Shown in pieces: positions 45,055 to 54,197 of a stretch of 64,000 nucleotides of DNA (its first letter is position 1; each line of letters opens with the position of its first letter). This DNA is from Dictyobacter aurantiacus (GTDB taxonomy: Bacteria > Chloroflexota > Ktedonobacteria > Ktedonobacterales > Ktedonobacteraceae): assembly GCF_003967515.1 (NCBI RefSeq), contig NZ_BIFQ01000001.1, positions 3,720,001-3,784,000 on the forward strand, written 5' to 3'. Under the pieces are notes generated by a model. The model was not told the origin of the DNA. It ran no database searches and saw nothing but the letters and a program-made list of their open reading frames with translations. Both the position numbers and the translations under genes were made by a program.

Positions 45055-45522
45055 ATGTCGCTCATCGATGAAAGTCAGTCGGATCAGGACACGCCATCAC
45101 TTGCCCGGCAGTGGATCGCGGCCTTTAATGCCCACGATGTGGAGGCGATCGTTGCCCTCTATCACCAGGATGCCGAGCTCAACGATGCCGGCATGAAATA
45201 TCCGCGCCGTGGCAAGCAGGCTATCCGAACCTGGTTCGAGCAGCGCTTCAGCAGCATGCCCACCATCACCTACACCCCCAACGAATACCTCTACACCAGC
45301 GAAACGCGAGCCGTCGTCGCCTGGACCACTCACGGCCAGAGTCCCGCTCCTCGTGGAAGTCGCTGGCTGCGCTGGCTCTCCCGCCCATTCCAGGTCGACG
45401 GTGTCAGCGTCTTCATCCTCTCCGACGGCCTCATCGCCAGGCAGCGCGGCTACTACGACCACCTCACTGTCGTCCAACAGATCGTCCCCATGCTCCGCTG
45501 GCTCCTCCCCGTTCGCTTCTGA
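45055..45522 (+). CDS. NTF2/SnoaL-like fold protein
   Basis: 155 residues. ARQWIAAFNAHDVEAIVALYHQDAELNDAG is the typical start of the NTF2-like cone fold, followed by RRGKQAIRTWFEQRF and an antiparallel sheet. Members act as isomerases, cyclases or dehydratases, or simply bind ligands. No neighbour suggests a substrate. AAGGG precedes the ATG. Confidence 0.82.
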   Translation: MSLIDESQSDQDTPSLARQWIAAFNAHDVEAIVALYHQDAELNDAGMKYPRRGKQAIRTWFEQRFSSMPTITYTPNEYLYTSETRAVVAWTTHGQSPAPRGSRWLRWLSRPFQVDGVSVFILSDGLIARQRGYYDHLTVVQQIVPMLRWLLPVRF

Positions 45523-45565
45523 CCGGGAGTCACCCAGTTTGCTTCTGACCGGGCGCCCCATAAGT

Positions 45566-45582
45566 TCGGACCTCGCGTCCGA
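45566..45582 (-). repeat. REP-like hairpin, AT-variant
   Basis: Minus-orientation copy with TCGGAC/GTCCGA arms and a CTCGC loop. The C-G pair of the main form is replaced by A-T at the fifth stem position. The tail reads AAGT instead of TAGGT. Confidence 0.6.
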
Positions 45583-45655
45583 TTACCCCTCGGCGCACGA
45601 ACCCGATCGCCTGAACAGAGGGGACAGCAATCATCCCAGATCTTTCAAGCATCCG

Positions 45656-45720
45656 AAAAAAGGAGGTGCAGGGTTTCTCAGGGGCTGATCACCCCTGAGA
45701 AACCCTGCACCTCCTTTTTT
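45656..45720. terminator. bidirectional terminator with 29-bp perfect stem
   Basis: Arms 45656-45684 and 45692-45720 are exact reverse complements with A6/T6 ends, around a 7-nt loop. It lies between the NTF2-like gene and the convergent transporter gene. The stem is far longer than needed for termination. Confidence 0.9.
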
Positions 45721-45724
45721 CTCT

Positions 45725-45751
45725 TGTGGTGCCGCCGCAGGCGGCACCACA
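45725..45751. repeat. 12-bp perfect hairpin
   Basis: TGTGGTGCCGCC and GGCGGCACCACA around GCA, directly after the 29-bp stem and before the transporter stop. Confidence 0.75.
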
Positions 45752-45774
45752 GTGGTCCAGGAGTATCGCTCTGA

Positions 45775-47220
45775 CTAGCGGGTGAAGAGCGTATGCTCTT
45801 CGGAGATCTCCTCCAGCGAGCGCCCTTTGGGCTCGGGCAGCGTAAGCACCGTCAGGATGAGCCCCAGCAGGGAGACGACGCCAGCGATCAGCATGGCGCC
45901 TGGCAGTTTATACTGCGCCAGAACGATCGGGAAGGCCAGAGCACCGATAAAGGCCCCCACCTTACCCAGCGCGGCGGCCAGACCATGGGCCGTGCTACGC
46001 ACCATTACCGGGAAGATCTCGGCCGGATAGACAAAGGTCGTCACGTTAGGACCGAACTCGGTGAAGAAGTAGCTTACGCCGTATGCCAGCAGGAATGGTA
46101 CCGTAATCTCGGTCAACTGTGGCACAAAGGCCAGCAGCAGATAGGCCAGCGCCATCATGCCGAAGCCCACCATCTGGATCCATTTGCGACCCAGGCGATC
46201 AATGGTGAAGGCGGCCAACACATAGCCCGGCACTGCCGCCACCACGAAGATGATCAGCGTATAGAATGTATTGGTGATCAAATGCGCATGCGGGTTCAGC
46301 AACTTGAGCACTAAAGGACTTGAGATGGTGGTGCCATAGTAGGCGATATCGAGCAAGAACCAGGTGCCAGCCGTGCCGACCAGCCATTTCAGGTAGCGTG
46401 GCGTGAAGAGCAGGTAGAGCCAGGATTTCTTCTTCTCTTGCTTCTTGCGCTCAACCTTCGCGGCTTTCTTCTCCTGCACACGAGTGTCGCCGGGCGTGCC
46501 GATGACCTGTCCCACCGTGCGTGTGGCCGCCTCAAGATCCCCGTTCATCGACAGGGCGAAGCGTGGTGTCTCCGCGATCTGACGACGCAGATAGAAGGTG
46601 CACAGTGCCGGAATCGCACCGATACCCAGCATCAAGCGCCAGACCAGGTCATTGTCCAGACGCAGACTTAGTAGAACGATAGCGATCAATGGGGCCAGTA
46701 CCAGGCCAACGCCCTGCATGGAGAAGACCATGGTGATCAACTTTCCACGATCTTTGCGATTGGCATACTCGCTCATCAGAGTCGCACTCAAAGGATAATC
46801 TCCGCCGATGCCCAATCCCAGGATAAAACGGAAGATTAAGAGACAGATCAGGTTAGGTGCCAGGGCTGAAGCGATGGCTCCAGCGGCTAAGACAATCAGG
46901 GTAAAACCGTAAATGGCTTTGCGGCCAACGAAATCTGCAATGCGACCGAAGATGATAGAGCCGAGTGCCGCCGCGATCAGTGATGTGCTGCCAATGAGAG
47001 AAACTTCAAATGTGTTCAGATGCCACAGTGGGGTCAGGATAGAGAGGGCAACCCCGATAATAAAGAGATCATAAGCATCTGTAAAAAAGCCCATACCCGA
47101 AGTAATCATGGCCTTCAGGTGGAAACCCGAAAGGGTACTGTTATCTAATTGTTCAAGCACAGCGTGCGAATGCGCACGATTAGTCGAATGCGTATCTAAC
47201 GACTTATCTTCGACGATCAT
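45775..47220 (-). CDS. MFS phosphate:H+ symporter-like transporter (Pho84 type)
   Basis: 481 residues with 12 helices. GMGFFTDAYDLFIIG in helix 1 and LGIGGDYPLSATLMSEYANRKDRG are signatures of the PHS family (phosphate uptake) among sugar-porter-type MFS proteins. The central loop is Lys-rich (KKAAKVERKKQEKKK). GFFTDAYDLF supports phosphate, but organic acids are possible. AGGAGACG precedes the ATG at 47220. Monocistronic. Confidence 0.87.
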   Translation of the reverse strand: MIVEDKSLDTHSTNRAHSHAVLEQLDNSTLSGFHLKAMITSGMGFFTDAYDLFIIGVALSILTPLWHLNTFEVSLIGSTSLIAAALGSIIFGRIADFVGRKAIYGFTLIVLAAGAIASALAPNLICLLIFRFILGLGIGGDYPLSATLMSEYANRKDRGKLITMVFSMQGVGLVLAPLIAIVLLSLRLDNDLVWRLMLGIGAIPALCTFYLRRQIAETPRFALSMNGDLEAATRTVGQVIGTPGDTRVQEKKAAKVERKKQEKKKSWLYLLFTPRYLKWLVGTAGTWFLLDIAYYGTTISSPLVLKLLNPHAHLITNTFYTLIIFVVAAVPGYVLAAFTIDRLGRKWIQMVGFGMMALAYLLLAFVPQLTEITVPFLLAYGVSYFFTEFGPNVTTFVYPAEIFPVMVRSTAHGLAAALGKVGAFIGALAFPIVLAQYKLPGAMLIAGVVSLLGLILTVLTLPEPKGRSLEEISEEHTLFTR

Positions 47221-47644
47221 AAATTGTCGTCTCCTCGTTTAACATTTCCAGAAGGATAGGTTTAACAAACACATATCCCTCATCATTGTAGTGCTGCTAT
47301 ATTATCTAATTGTTAAGGGTATGTTAAATTGGTTAAATTATGCGGAAAATTCCACACCAGGTGCGTTCGCTAGACTTAGGTATCATACGTATGGATCAGT
47401 CAAAAAGCCTCACATAGGTTGCCTGTTTAAATATAAAGAGGCAGGCGCAAAATTAGAAGAACCTGGATGGATGATGGAGGATAAGCAAAATCGGGGGATG
47501 GTTATGGCGTAAATAGCCGTAGGTGCGCCCCTTGCGGGCGCTTGCCGCGAAGCGGCTCCGTGCCCCGGAGCGCACGTTCCACTCAAATGTGTGCCAGCGG
47601 GTTACGTCGAAAGTATTGGACCTTGCGCCCTTTTTCCGATTTGT
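47221..47644. other. intergenic with REP-like variant
   Basis: 424 bp without a supported gene. A minus-oriented REP-like hairpin at 47525-47541 (GCGCCC arms, CTTGC loop, GTAGGT before it) matches the variant at 1015-1031. The left portion is AT-rich and probably contains the transporter promoter. Confidence 0.5.
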
Positions 47645-48490
47645 TTATTCGGCGGTGCGCCCAGAGATCGATATATAGTGGGCCAGTGCATCTCCAACGT
47701 TCACCACGGAGCCAATGATCGTGAGGGCCGGTGAATCTAATTGCGCATCGGCGGCGCGCTGCGCAATATCCGCCACGGTTCCCGTGACCGTGCGCTGCTG
47801 AGGCGTCGTCCCTTCCTGGATGACCGCCGCCGGTGTCGCCGGGTCAAGTCCGCCCTCGATCAACTGGCGTGTCACATCGGGCAGCGCCTTAACTCCCATC
47901 AGCACGATCAGGGTCCCGCCCAGGTCGGCCAGCGCCCGCCAGTTCACCGCTGGCGAGGCCGAGCGGCCCTTGTGTCCGGTGATGACGGTAAATGATGTCG
48001 TATAGTCGCGATGGGTAACCGGGATGCCCGCGTAGGCGGGTACGGCGATGGCCGATGTAATGCCGGGCACGATCTCAAAGGGGATCTGTGCCTCCACCAG
48101 GGCCAGTGCCTCCTCGCCCCCGCGTCCAAACACAAAGGGATCACCGCCCTTCAGGCGCGCCACGGTCAGTCCTTGCTGGGCCTGACTCACCAGGATCGTG
48201 TTGATCTGCTCCTGGGGCATGCTATGGCAACCAGGACCCTTGCCCACGTAGATCAGGCTCGCGTCTGAGCGCGCCTCCCGTAGCAGATCAGGATTGATCA
48301 GGCGATCGTAGAGCACGACATCGGCGCCGCGCAGGTAGCGCAGTCCCTTGACCGTCATCAGTTCGGGATCACCCGGACCGGCTCCGATTAAATAGACCTT
48401 GCCCGCCGTTCCGCCCGTGGCCTCGTTATTTGATCCAGAGCCATCCGGCTGATGTTCCTGGGTAGCGGAATCACTCTCAATGCTTCTCAT
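47645..48490 (-). CDS. cobA: uroporphyrinogen-III C-methyltransferase
   Basis: 281 residues. SAM-binding start KVYLIGAGPGDPELMTVKGLRYL, then VARLKGGDPFVFGRGGEEALAL and ITSAIAVPAYAGIPVTHRDY are diagnostic. Converts uroporphyrinogen III to precorrin-2, the entry to siroheme. A disordered, Ser/Gly-rich N-terminal 30 residues precedes the domain. It overlaps the precorrin-2 dehydrogenase gene by 14 bp, so coupled, and completes the siroheme supply for the sulfite reductase upstream. Confidence 0.95.
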   Translation of the reverse strand: MRSIESDSATQEHQPDGSGSNNEATGGTAGKVYLIGAGPGDPELMTVKGLRYLRGADVVLYDRLINPDLLREARSDASLIYVGKGPGCHSMPQEQINTILVSQAQQGLTVARLKGGDPFVFGRGGEEALALVEAQIPFEIVPGITSAIAVPAYAGIPVTHRDYTTSFTVITGHKGRSASPAVNWRALADLGGTLIVLMGVKALPDVTRQLIEGGLDPATPAAVIQEGTTPQQRTVTGTVADIAQRAADAQLDSPALTIIGSVVNVGDALAHYISISGRTAE

Positions 48491-49181
48491 GCTCTGCCTC
48501 TTTTATGTCATGGATAATGGTCGATACGGGGATATCAATGTGGTAGCGCTGTAGCAGATGAGAGACACTGGCGCAAGCCTCCGCCTCATCCTGATCGATT
48601 AAGCGATCCAGAATATCCGAATTAAAGTATTCGCCAAAGAACTCGTCCCGCTGCGCATAGCTCAGGCCACCCTGACGCAGGTAGACGCGCACAATGGAGG
48701 CCAGGCGCATATAGGTTGCGTATTCTACCGGAAAGAGCTTCTCCAATTGCTGGCGAATACGTTTCGCCAGGCCCGGACTGGTCCCTCCGGTGGATACGGA
48801 GATGGTTAGCGGCCCCCGGCGCAGGATCGAGGGGACGATAAAATTGCAGCGCGCCGGCAGATCGACGATGTTCACCAGCTGATTGTTCTGCTGCGCCTCC
48901 TGCCAGATCGCCTCCGCCAGTTCCGGCTCATAGGTCGCCGCCGCTACCACCACGAACGCGCCCGCCAGGTCCCCCTGCTCATACGCCTTCTGGCGTAGCG
49001 TCACGTTGGGATGGCGTGAAGCCAGCTCTTGCAGCTCAGGGCAGAATTCTGGATTCAGTACGGTCACGTGTGCCCCGGCGGCGCAGAGGGCCGCGGCCTT
49101 TTCGGCCGCGACCGCGTTGCCGCCTACGACCAGTACCGGTCGTTCGCGCACATCCAGCATCATCGAATAGTAGTCTGGCAT
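48477..49181 (-). CDS. precorrin-2 dehydrogenase/sirohydrochlorin ferrochelatase (CysG-N/Met8-like)
   Basis: 234 residues. RPVLVVGGNAVAAEKAAALCAAGAHVTVLNP is the NAD-binding fold; TGGTSPGLAKRIRQQLEKLFP is the conserved catalytic/dimer helix. Oxidises precorrin-2 to sirohydrochlorin and may insert iron. Second gene of the sulfite-reduction operon; starts 35 bp after the reductase. Confidence 0.92.
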   Translation of the reverse strand: MPDYYSMMLDVRERPVLVVGGNAVAAEKAAALCAAGAHVTVLNPEFCPELQELASRHPNVTLRQKAYEQGDLAGAFVVVAAATYEPELAEAIWQEAQQNNQLVNIVDLPARCNFIVPSILRRGPLTISVSTGGTSPGLAKRIRQQLEKLFPVEYATYMRLASIVRVYLRQGGLSYAQRDEFFGEYFNSDILDRLIDQDEAEACASVSHLLQRYHIDIPVSTIIHDIKEAEHEKH

Positions 49182-49215
49182 CGTCCCTCTCTACCTTGCC
49201 TTCTCTTTTCCTCGT

Positions 49216-50970
49216 TTAGCGCGTCACCGGCTGGGCCGCCGCGCGTTCCTTCAACTGCTCTACGCCGATGCGGTGACAGAAATCGCCGAAGCCCTCCCCA
49301 GCCTCTCGCTCATCGCGCCACAGCGTAAAGAGCGGACTCAGGACCGAGGGGATATCCTTCACGTTGACGTTCTGCGCATAGATCGTATTGAGGCGCGTAT
49401 TCTGCCAGTCGCCGCCCACGTGCACGTTGTAGAGATCGCGCGAACGACCCACAAAGCCCACATCGCCCATGTAGGGACGCGCGCACCCGTTGGGGCAGCC
49501 CGTCATGCGGAAGCTGATCTTCTCACCGTCCAGCCCCAGCTCCTGCAGGTTGGCCTCCAACTGCTTCACTACTCCCGGCAAAGCGCGTTCCGCCTCGGCC
49601 ACCGCCAGCCCACAGGTCGGCAGCGCCGGACAGGCCATCGCGTAGCGATAGGCGCCGATGGCCTCGGCATCGGTCTCGATGCCAAAACCCTGCAGCCGCG
49701 CCTCGATGGCCGCGCGCTGCTCCTTGGGAATATCGATCAGCAGGATATTCTGCTGTGCCGTCAGGCGGATATTAGGACGGAACTCCTTGATTACGGTGCG
49801 CAGACCGCTCTTCAACTGCAGCGTCTCCGTATCCCTCAGGCGACCATTCTCAATGTGCAGACCCAGGAACCAGTTGCCGTCATGCTGCTGGTGCCAGCCC
49901 AGGTGGTGATCCACATCATGAAAGTGCACCTCGCTGGGATCGCTCAGCTGATAGCCCAGGCGCTCCTCCACCTGCTGCCGGAACCAGGGAATGCCCCGCT
50001 CCTCAACCACATACTTCATGCGCGCATGGCGGCGATTGGTACGATCTCCATAGTCGCGCTGCACCGTAATGATCGTCTCCGCCACCTTCAGCACCTGGTC
50101 AACCGACACATCGGCCAGTGGGTTGCCCAGCCGTGGGAACGTCTCCTTTTTGCCGTGCGTAGCCCCCATGCCGCCACCGATCACCGCCGTAAAGCCAACC
50201 AGCTGCTCGTCCTCCACCCGCGCGATAAAGGCGATATCCTGCGTAAAGGCATCGATGCAGTTATCCCCTGGATAGAGCACCCCCACCTTAAATTTGCGCG
50301 GCAGGTAGGTTGTACCATACATCGGCTCCACCACCACCTCCGGCTCCTCGCTGGACGCCACTTTCTCGCCATCCAGCCAGATCTCATGGTAGGCCGAGCT
50401 TTTCGGAGCCAGGTGCATCGCCAGCTTATGCGCGATCTCCTGAATCTGCGCCTGCGCCCGACTCGACACAGGTGCAGGGCAGGCCATCACATTACGATTC
50501 ACATCACCGCAGGCCGCCAGCGTCGACAACAGAGACTTATTAATCTCATTGATCGTCGCATGGATATTCCCCTTCAGGATGCCATGTAGCTGAAAGCTCT
50601 GACGCGTCGTAATGCGCATCGTATGATTGCCATAGCGCTCCGACAGATCATCCTGCACCAGGTACTGATCGGCCGTCAAAGCCCCACCGGGGATGCGCGA
50701 CCGAATCATAAACTGATACGCCTTCTCAGCGCCCGCCGCCTTACGCGCCTGCCGGGCATCGCGATCCTCCTGCTGGTACATGCCATGGAACTTAATAAGC
50801 TGCACCTGATCCTCAGTAAAACGAGGCGTATCCTGAGCCAATTCCTCAACAATCTGGCCCCGTAAATAATTGCTCTCAACCTTAATATGCTCTACCTTAC
50901 TCCCCTCACCTGGCCCCAGGTGCAAAAGAGTTTTGTCCAGTTCATTCTTATCCTGATCGGGTGTGCTCAT
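49216..50970 (-). CDS. ferredoxin-type sulfite (or nitrite) reductase, siroheme/4Fe-4S
   Basis: 584 residues, tandem ferrite-reductase and siroheme domains. Cluster ligands in the C-terminal half are MACPALPTCGLA (C-x5-C) and MTGCPNGCARPY (C-x3-C). The middle contains RHARMKYVVEERGIPWF and FLGLHIENGRL, typical of NirA/Sir. Adjacent siroheme genes support assimilatory sulfite reduction; nitrite cannot be excluded from sequence alone. AAGGAGA precedes the ATG. Confidence 0.93.
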   Translation of the reverse strand: MSTPDQDKNELDKTLLHLGPGEGSKVEHIKVESNYLRGQIVEELAQDTPRFTEDQVQLIKFHGMYQQEDRDARQARKAAGAEKAYQFMIRSRIPGGALTADQYLVQDDLSERYGNHTMRITTRQSFQLHGILKGNIHATINEINKSLLSTLAACGDVNRNVMACPAPVSSRAQAQIQEIAHKLAMHLAPKSSAYHEIWLDGEKVASSEEPEVVVEPMYGTTYLPRKFKVGVLYPGDNCIDAFTQDIAFIARVEDEQLVGFTAVIGGGMGATHGKKETFPRLGNPLADVSVDQVLKVAETIITVQRDYGDRTNRRHARMKYVVEERGIPWFRQQVEERLGYQLSDPSEVHFHDVDHHLGWHQQHDGNWFLGLHIENGRLRDTETLQLKSGLRTVIKEFRPNIRLTAQQNILLIDIPKEQRAAIEARLQGFGIETDAEAIGAYRYAMACPALPTCGLAVAEAERALPGVVKQLEANLQELGLDGEKISFRMTGCPNGCARPYMGDVGFVGRSRDLYNVHVGGDWQNTRLNTIYAQNVNVKDIPSVLSPLFTLWRDEREAGEGFGDFCHRIGVEQLKERAAAQPVTR

Positions 50971-51015
50971 TAAAATCTCCTTTGAGAGTTCTACCCCTGT
51001 TTGTTGCGATGCCGC

Positions 51016-51435
51016 CTCACTCGCCGCCCGCAGGGCGGCGGAAGAGAGGAAGAAGAAATTCCGGGGGCACAGCCCCCGCGCCCCCAGTCAAGGGGCTCGC
51101 CGCCCCTTGCATCCCCGCTTTTCTTTACCCCGCTTGTGAGCGGGAGGTGCAGGAGGGCGGCGAGGCCCTCGTGCCGGGGTGTGGGCGAGTATGCCGGGGG
51201 CATGCTCAAGTCCTCCACCCTTTCTTCCCCGCTTATGAGCGGGAGGTGCAGGAGGGCGGCGAGGCCCTCGTGCCGGGGTGTGGGCGAGTATGCCGGGGGC
51301 ATGCTCAAGTCCTCCACCCTTTCTTCCCCGCTTATGAGCGGGAGGTGCAGGAGGGCGGCGAGCCCTCCTGCCGGGGTGTGGGGTGTCCCCACCTTTACTT
51401 TTTTCTCTCCCGCCGCCCGCAGGGCGGCGAGTGAG
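51016..51435. repeat. 99-bp tandem repeats inside a GC-rich inverted-repeat frame
   Basis: GGGAGGTGCAGGAGGGCGGCG begins copies at 51142, 51241 and (partial) 51340, a period of 99 bp. The block is framed by near-palindromic CGCCGCCCGCAGGGCGGCG at 51022-51040 and 51411-51429, with CTCACT/AGTGAG outside. It lies in a 662-bp gap between divergent genes. Long frames through it exist only because 99 is a multiple of three. Confidence 0.85.
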
Positions 51436-51632
51436 GGAACCCCTCACATCCCCATATAGTCGCTTTATACTGCCGTATATGGCAAAATTATCCCTTGCAA
51501 TTCAGACAACTATGTTGATATAGTAGATCAACAAACTAGTATTGTAATTACTATAAGGCCAGGGGATCACTCTGTCAACCTTTTGACGGTCATTAAACAT
51601 TGAATTACATGAAATATGTAAGGAGTAAACAC

Positions 51633-52643
51633 ATGGATTTTCTCCTCAGTTGCATCTCGACAAGGCATTCGATGTTGAAGAATCACTGGGCCCAGAACAA
51701 ACAGGCGCAGCAAGAGCAACAAACGGAATGTCCCGTTACTGTACTGGGTAGCCTGCAAAAGCCGAAGGATGACCAGGGTGGTCTACTCTGTCTCCTCAAC
51801 GACAAAGGCGAGGTTCAGGCCGGCCTGGATATGTCGATGCCGGCCGGCATGGTTTCCACCGATGATGGTTTCCTGGTCGCGACCATGTACGAGGTCCATC
51901 GCGTCTCGCGTGACCTCTCCACGGTGCAGCCATCAACCATCAGTTTGCCATCATTCAATCTGCTGCATTCGCTATCACGCAGCCAGCGTGGCTACCTGGT
52001 GGCCAGCACTGGCCTGGACGTCATTGTCGAGTTCTCTGAGAGCGGTGAGCGTCTCTGGGACTGGTGGGCGGTCGAGCACGGCTTCGAGCTGACGCCCGGC
52101 GGAGAGCCCCGTTATATTAATAAAGATGAAGACTATCGCGGCGTTAAGTTTGGCACCCTGGCCCAGACCACCCACGTCAACTCGGTCGCTGAACTGCCCG
52201 ATGGCACCATCCTGGCGACCCTCTTCCACCAGGGGAGAGTGATCGCTATCGACCGGGCCAGCGGCACCTGGCGGACCGTGCTGGACGGCCTCGACCATCC
52301 CCACTCGGTTCGCATCCTCAACGAGGACTACATCACCATCGCCGATACCGGCCGGGGGTGTGGCCTCCTGGTCAATATCAAAGGACTGTGCGGAACCATC
52401 GAAGCCCGGGTGGATGCCCAGACGAGCTGGTTGCAAGACTGTTCGTACGATTACCGCAACGACCTCTGGGTACTGGTCGATGGCAAGAATACACGCATCG
52501 TCCTGCGCTCTGGTGCCGCCGGTGAAAAGCCCTATGGCCAGATCGACCTCAATCCCGAATGGCGCCTGTACGAGGCCCTGCCGCTCGTAGCCGTCGATTC
52601 AAATCACCTGTCTTCTCTGCATATGGCACATATTCAAGTGTAG
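51633..52643 (+). CDS. beta-propeller-like protein, function unknown
   Basis: 336 residues from the ATG at 51633, preceded by AAGGAG; upstream in-frame starts lack one. Repeating blade-like strands (LCLLNDKGEVQAGLDM, GYLVASTGLDVIVEFSESGERLWDWW, PDGTILATLFHQGRVIAIDRASGTWRTVLDGLDHPHSV) resemble arylsulfotransferase or SMP-30-like propellers. No signal peptide. A metal- or ligand-binding lactonase or transferase role is possible but unproven. Confidence 0.7.
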   Translation: MDFLLSCISTRHSMLKNHWAQNKQAQQEQQTECPVTVLGSLQKPKDDQGGLLCLLNDKGEVQAGLDMSMPAGMVSTDDGFLVATMYEVHRVSRDLSTVQPSTISLPSFNLLHSLSRSQRGYLVASTGLDVIVEFSESGERLWDWWAVEHGFELTPGGEPRYINKDEDYRGVKFGTLAQTTHVNSVAELPDGTILATLFHQGRVIAIDRASGTWRTVLDGLDHPHSVRILNEDYITIADTGRGCGLLVNIKGLCGTIEARVDAQTSWLQDCSYDYRNDLWVLVDGKNTRIVLRSGAAGEKPYGQIDLNPEWRLYEALPLVAVDSNHLSSLHMAHIQV

Positions 52644-52660
52644 CACATATTGACAGATAG

Positions 52661-52689
52661 CAAGCAGGCATAGCACATATGCCTGCTTG
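52661..52689. terminator. hairpin between convergent genes
   Basis: CAAGCAGGCATA and TATGCCTGCTTG pair perfectly around GCACA. Placed between the propeller-like gene and the Gfo/Idh/MocA gene. Confidence 0.7.
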
Positions 52690-52714
52690 TCTTGCCTTTA
52701 CCAGGAAATACGAG

Positions 52715-53818
52715 CTACTCGTCGATCTGTCCATCGGCCAGCCCGGTGGGCAGAGCCTGGGGACGTTCGCATGTGCTGCCCAGCTCGACGTGCTTGCTCT
52801 CCAGTGACGCATCCAGGTAGGCCTGCATGGCATCCAGTACATGGTACGCCAGCTCGCCATTTGCCCGGTGGGGTCGTCCACTGCGTATGGCCTGTGCCAT
52901 ATCCGCCACGCCCAGCCCACGGCTATTATTGCTATAGCCATGGGTCAGCTCGACATCCTGCCACTGCGGATTCTGCATGGTCCATATCTTTACCGGACCG
53001 CCGAAGGTATTGGGATCGGGCACGCTCAATGTTCCCCCGGTCCCATAGATCTCGATCAGCGGCGCGTGGTTTTCCCACACATCGAAGCTGGTCACCAGTG
53101 TTCCCACTACCCCGCTGGCGAAATCCATCACGCCCGCGATATGCGTCGGCGTCTTAACCTGGATCTTCTGGCCATTCTTTGGCTGACTGGTAATGGTGCG
53201 CTCGGGAAACGTCACGCGCGCCGATCCGGTCACGCGCGTAATCGGACCCAGCATCGAGACCAGGGCGGTCAGATAGTAGGGTCCCATATCGAAGAGGGGG
53301 CCGCCGCCGGGCTGATAGTAGAAATCTGGATCTGGATGCCAGTGCTCGTGTCCATGGCAGAGCATGGCGGCGCTGACCGCCACCGGCTGCCCGATGGCCC
53401 CATCATCGATCAACTTGCGACACGTCTGCAGGCCGCCACCCAGGAACGTATCCGGCGCGCTCCCGACCCGTACCCCCTTCGCCTGCGCCGCCTCCAGTAT
53501 CTGCTGCCCTTCCTCCCGATTGACGGCCAGCGGCTTCTCACCATACACCGACTTGCCCGCCGCGATCGCGGCCAGCGCCACCTCGGCATGTACCTTCGGA
53601 ATGGTGAGATTGATCACGATCTCAATCCCTGGATCGGCCAGCAGTTCCTCGACGCTACAGGCGCGAGGAATGCCATAGGCGGCAGCCTGGCTGCGTGCGC
53701 GATTCATATCTATATCCGCGCATGCCACTACCTCGATATTATCAAAACGTTTGTTGGCCTCAAGATAAATACCACTGATCTTGCCACATCCGATGACACC
53801 TATCCTGGTTCTCGGCAT
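52715..53818 (-). CDS. Gfo/Idh/MocA-family oxidoreductase
   Basis: 367 residues from the ATG at 53818 (MPRTRIGVIGCGKISGIYL); the upstream in-frame start lacks context. NAD(P)-binding Rossmann domain, then GEKPLAVNREEGQQI (Glu-Lys-Pro motif) and the C-terminal substrate domain with DMGPYYLTALVSMLGPI. Oxidises a sugar or cyclitol; substrate not predictable. Near a DeoR regulator and sugar genes, divergent from them. Confidence 0.9.
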   Translation of the reverse strand: MPRTRIGVIGCGKISGIYLEANKRFDNIEVVACADIDMNRARSQAAAYGIPRACSVEELLADPGIEIVINLTIPKVHAEVALAAIAAGKSVYGEKPLAVNREEGQQILEAAQAKGVRVGSAPDTFLGGGLQTCRKLIDDGAIGQPVAVSAAMLCHGHEHWHPDPDFYYQPGGGPLFDMGPYYLTALVSMLGPITRVTGSARVTFPERTITSQPKNGQKIQVKTPTHIAGVMDFASGVVGTLVTSFDVWENHAPLIEIYGTGGTLSVPDPNTFGGPVKIWTMQNPQWQDVELTHGYSNNSRGLGVADMAQAIRSGRPHRANGELAYHVLDAMQAYLDASLESKHVELGSTCERPQALPTGLADGQIDE

Positions 53819-53879
53819 GATACACCAACCATCCTTCCAATATTTATTCACGACCACAAAGAATCATCGCAAATCGTAG

Positions 53880-54011
53880 GGCCCTTGCGGCCGATTTCTC
53901 TTCTCCGTATAAATATGCATCTCATATATGGAATGTTGGTTTCCGTGCTCTTCGCATTCGGTGAACATGGATGTGCGTGGAGAGGAAATCGGCCGCAAGG
54001 GCCGAACCTAC
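53880..54011. repeat. inverted pair of REP-like hairpins
   Basis: A minus copy at about 53880-53894 (GGCC-CTTGC-GGCC) faces a plus copy at 53989-54005 with ACCTAC tail (54006-54011). The 95-bp interior has no gene. It sits in the 379-bp leader between divergent Gfo/Idh/MocA and DeoR genes. Confidence 0.65.
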
Positions 54012-54197
54012 TTAACGTGAAGTGTACACTATTTTTCCTTGAAATGGCAGGGCTCATGGTGGGCAAAGCGACAAAAAACATAAGCATCTCTAATTGCGAT
54101 AATTTTCACATACGAAAGGAATGAAATCTCACTTGACAAATGTACAGGTAATATGGTACCCAATAAGTGTACGTTTTGAAACAAAAGGAATTTTGAT

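Noticed and set aside
50961..51434. Long open frames across the 99-bp repeats
   Set aside because: They stay open only because the period is a multiple of three; the proteins are low-complexity and there is no start context.
51016..51435. CRISPR-like array
   Set aside because: The 99-bp units are contiguous and identical, with no variable spacers.
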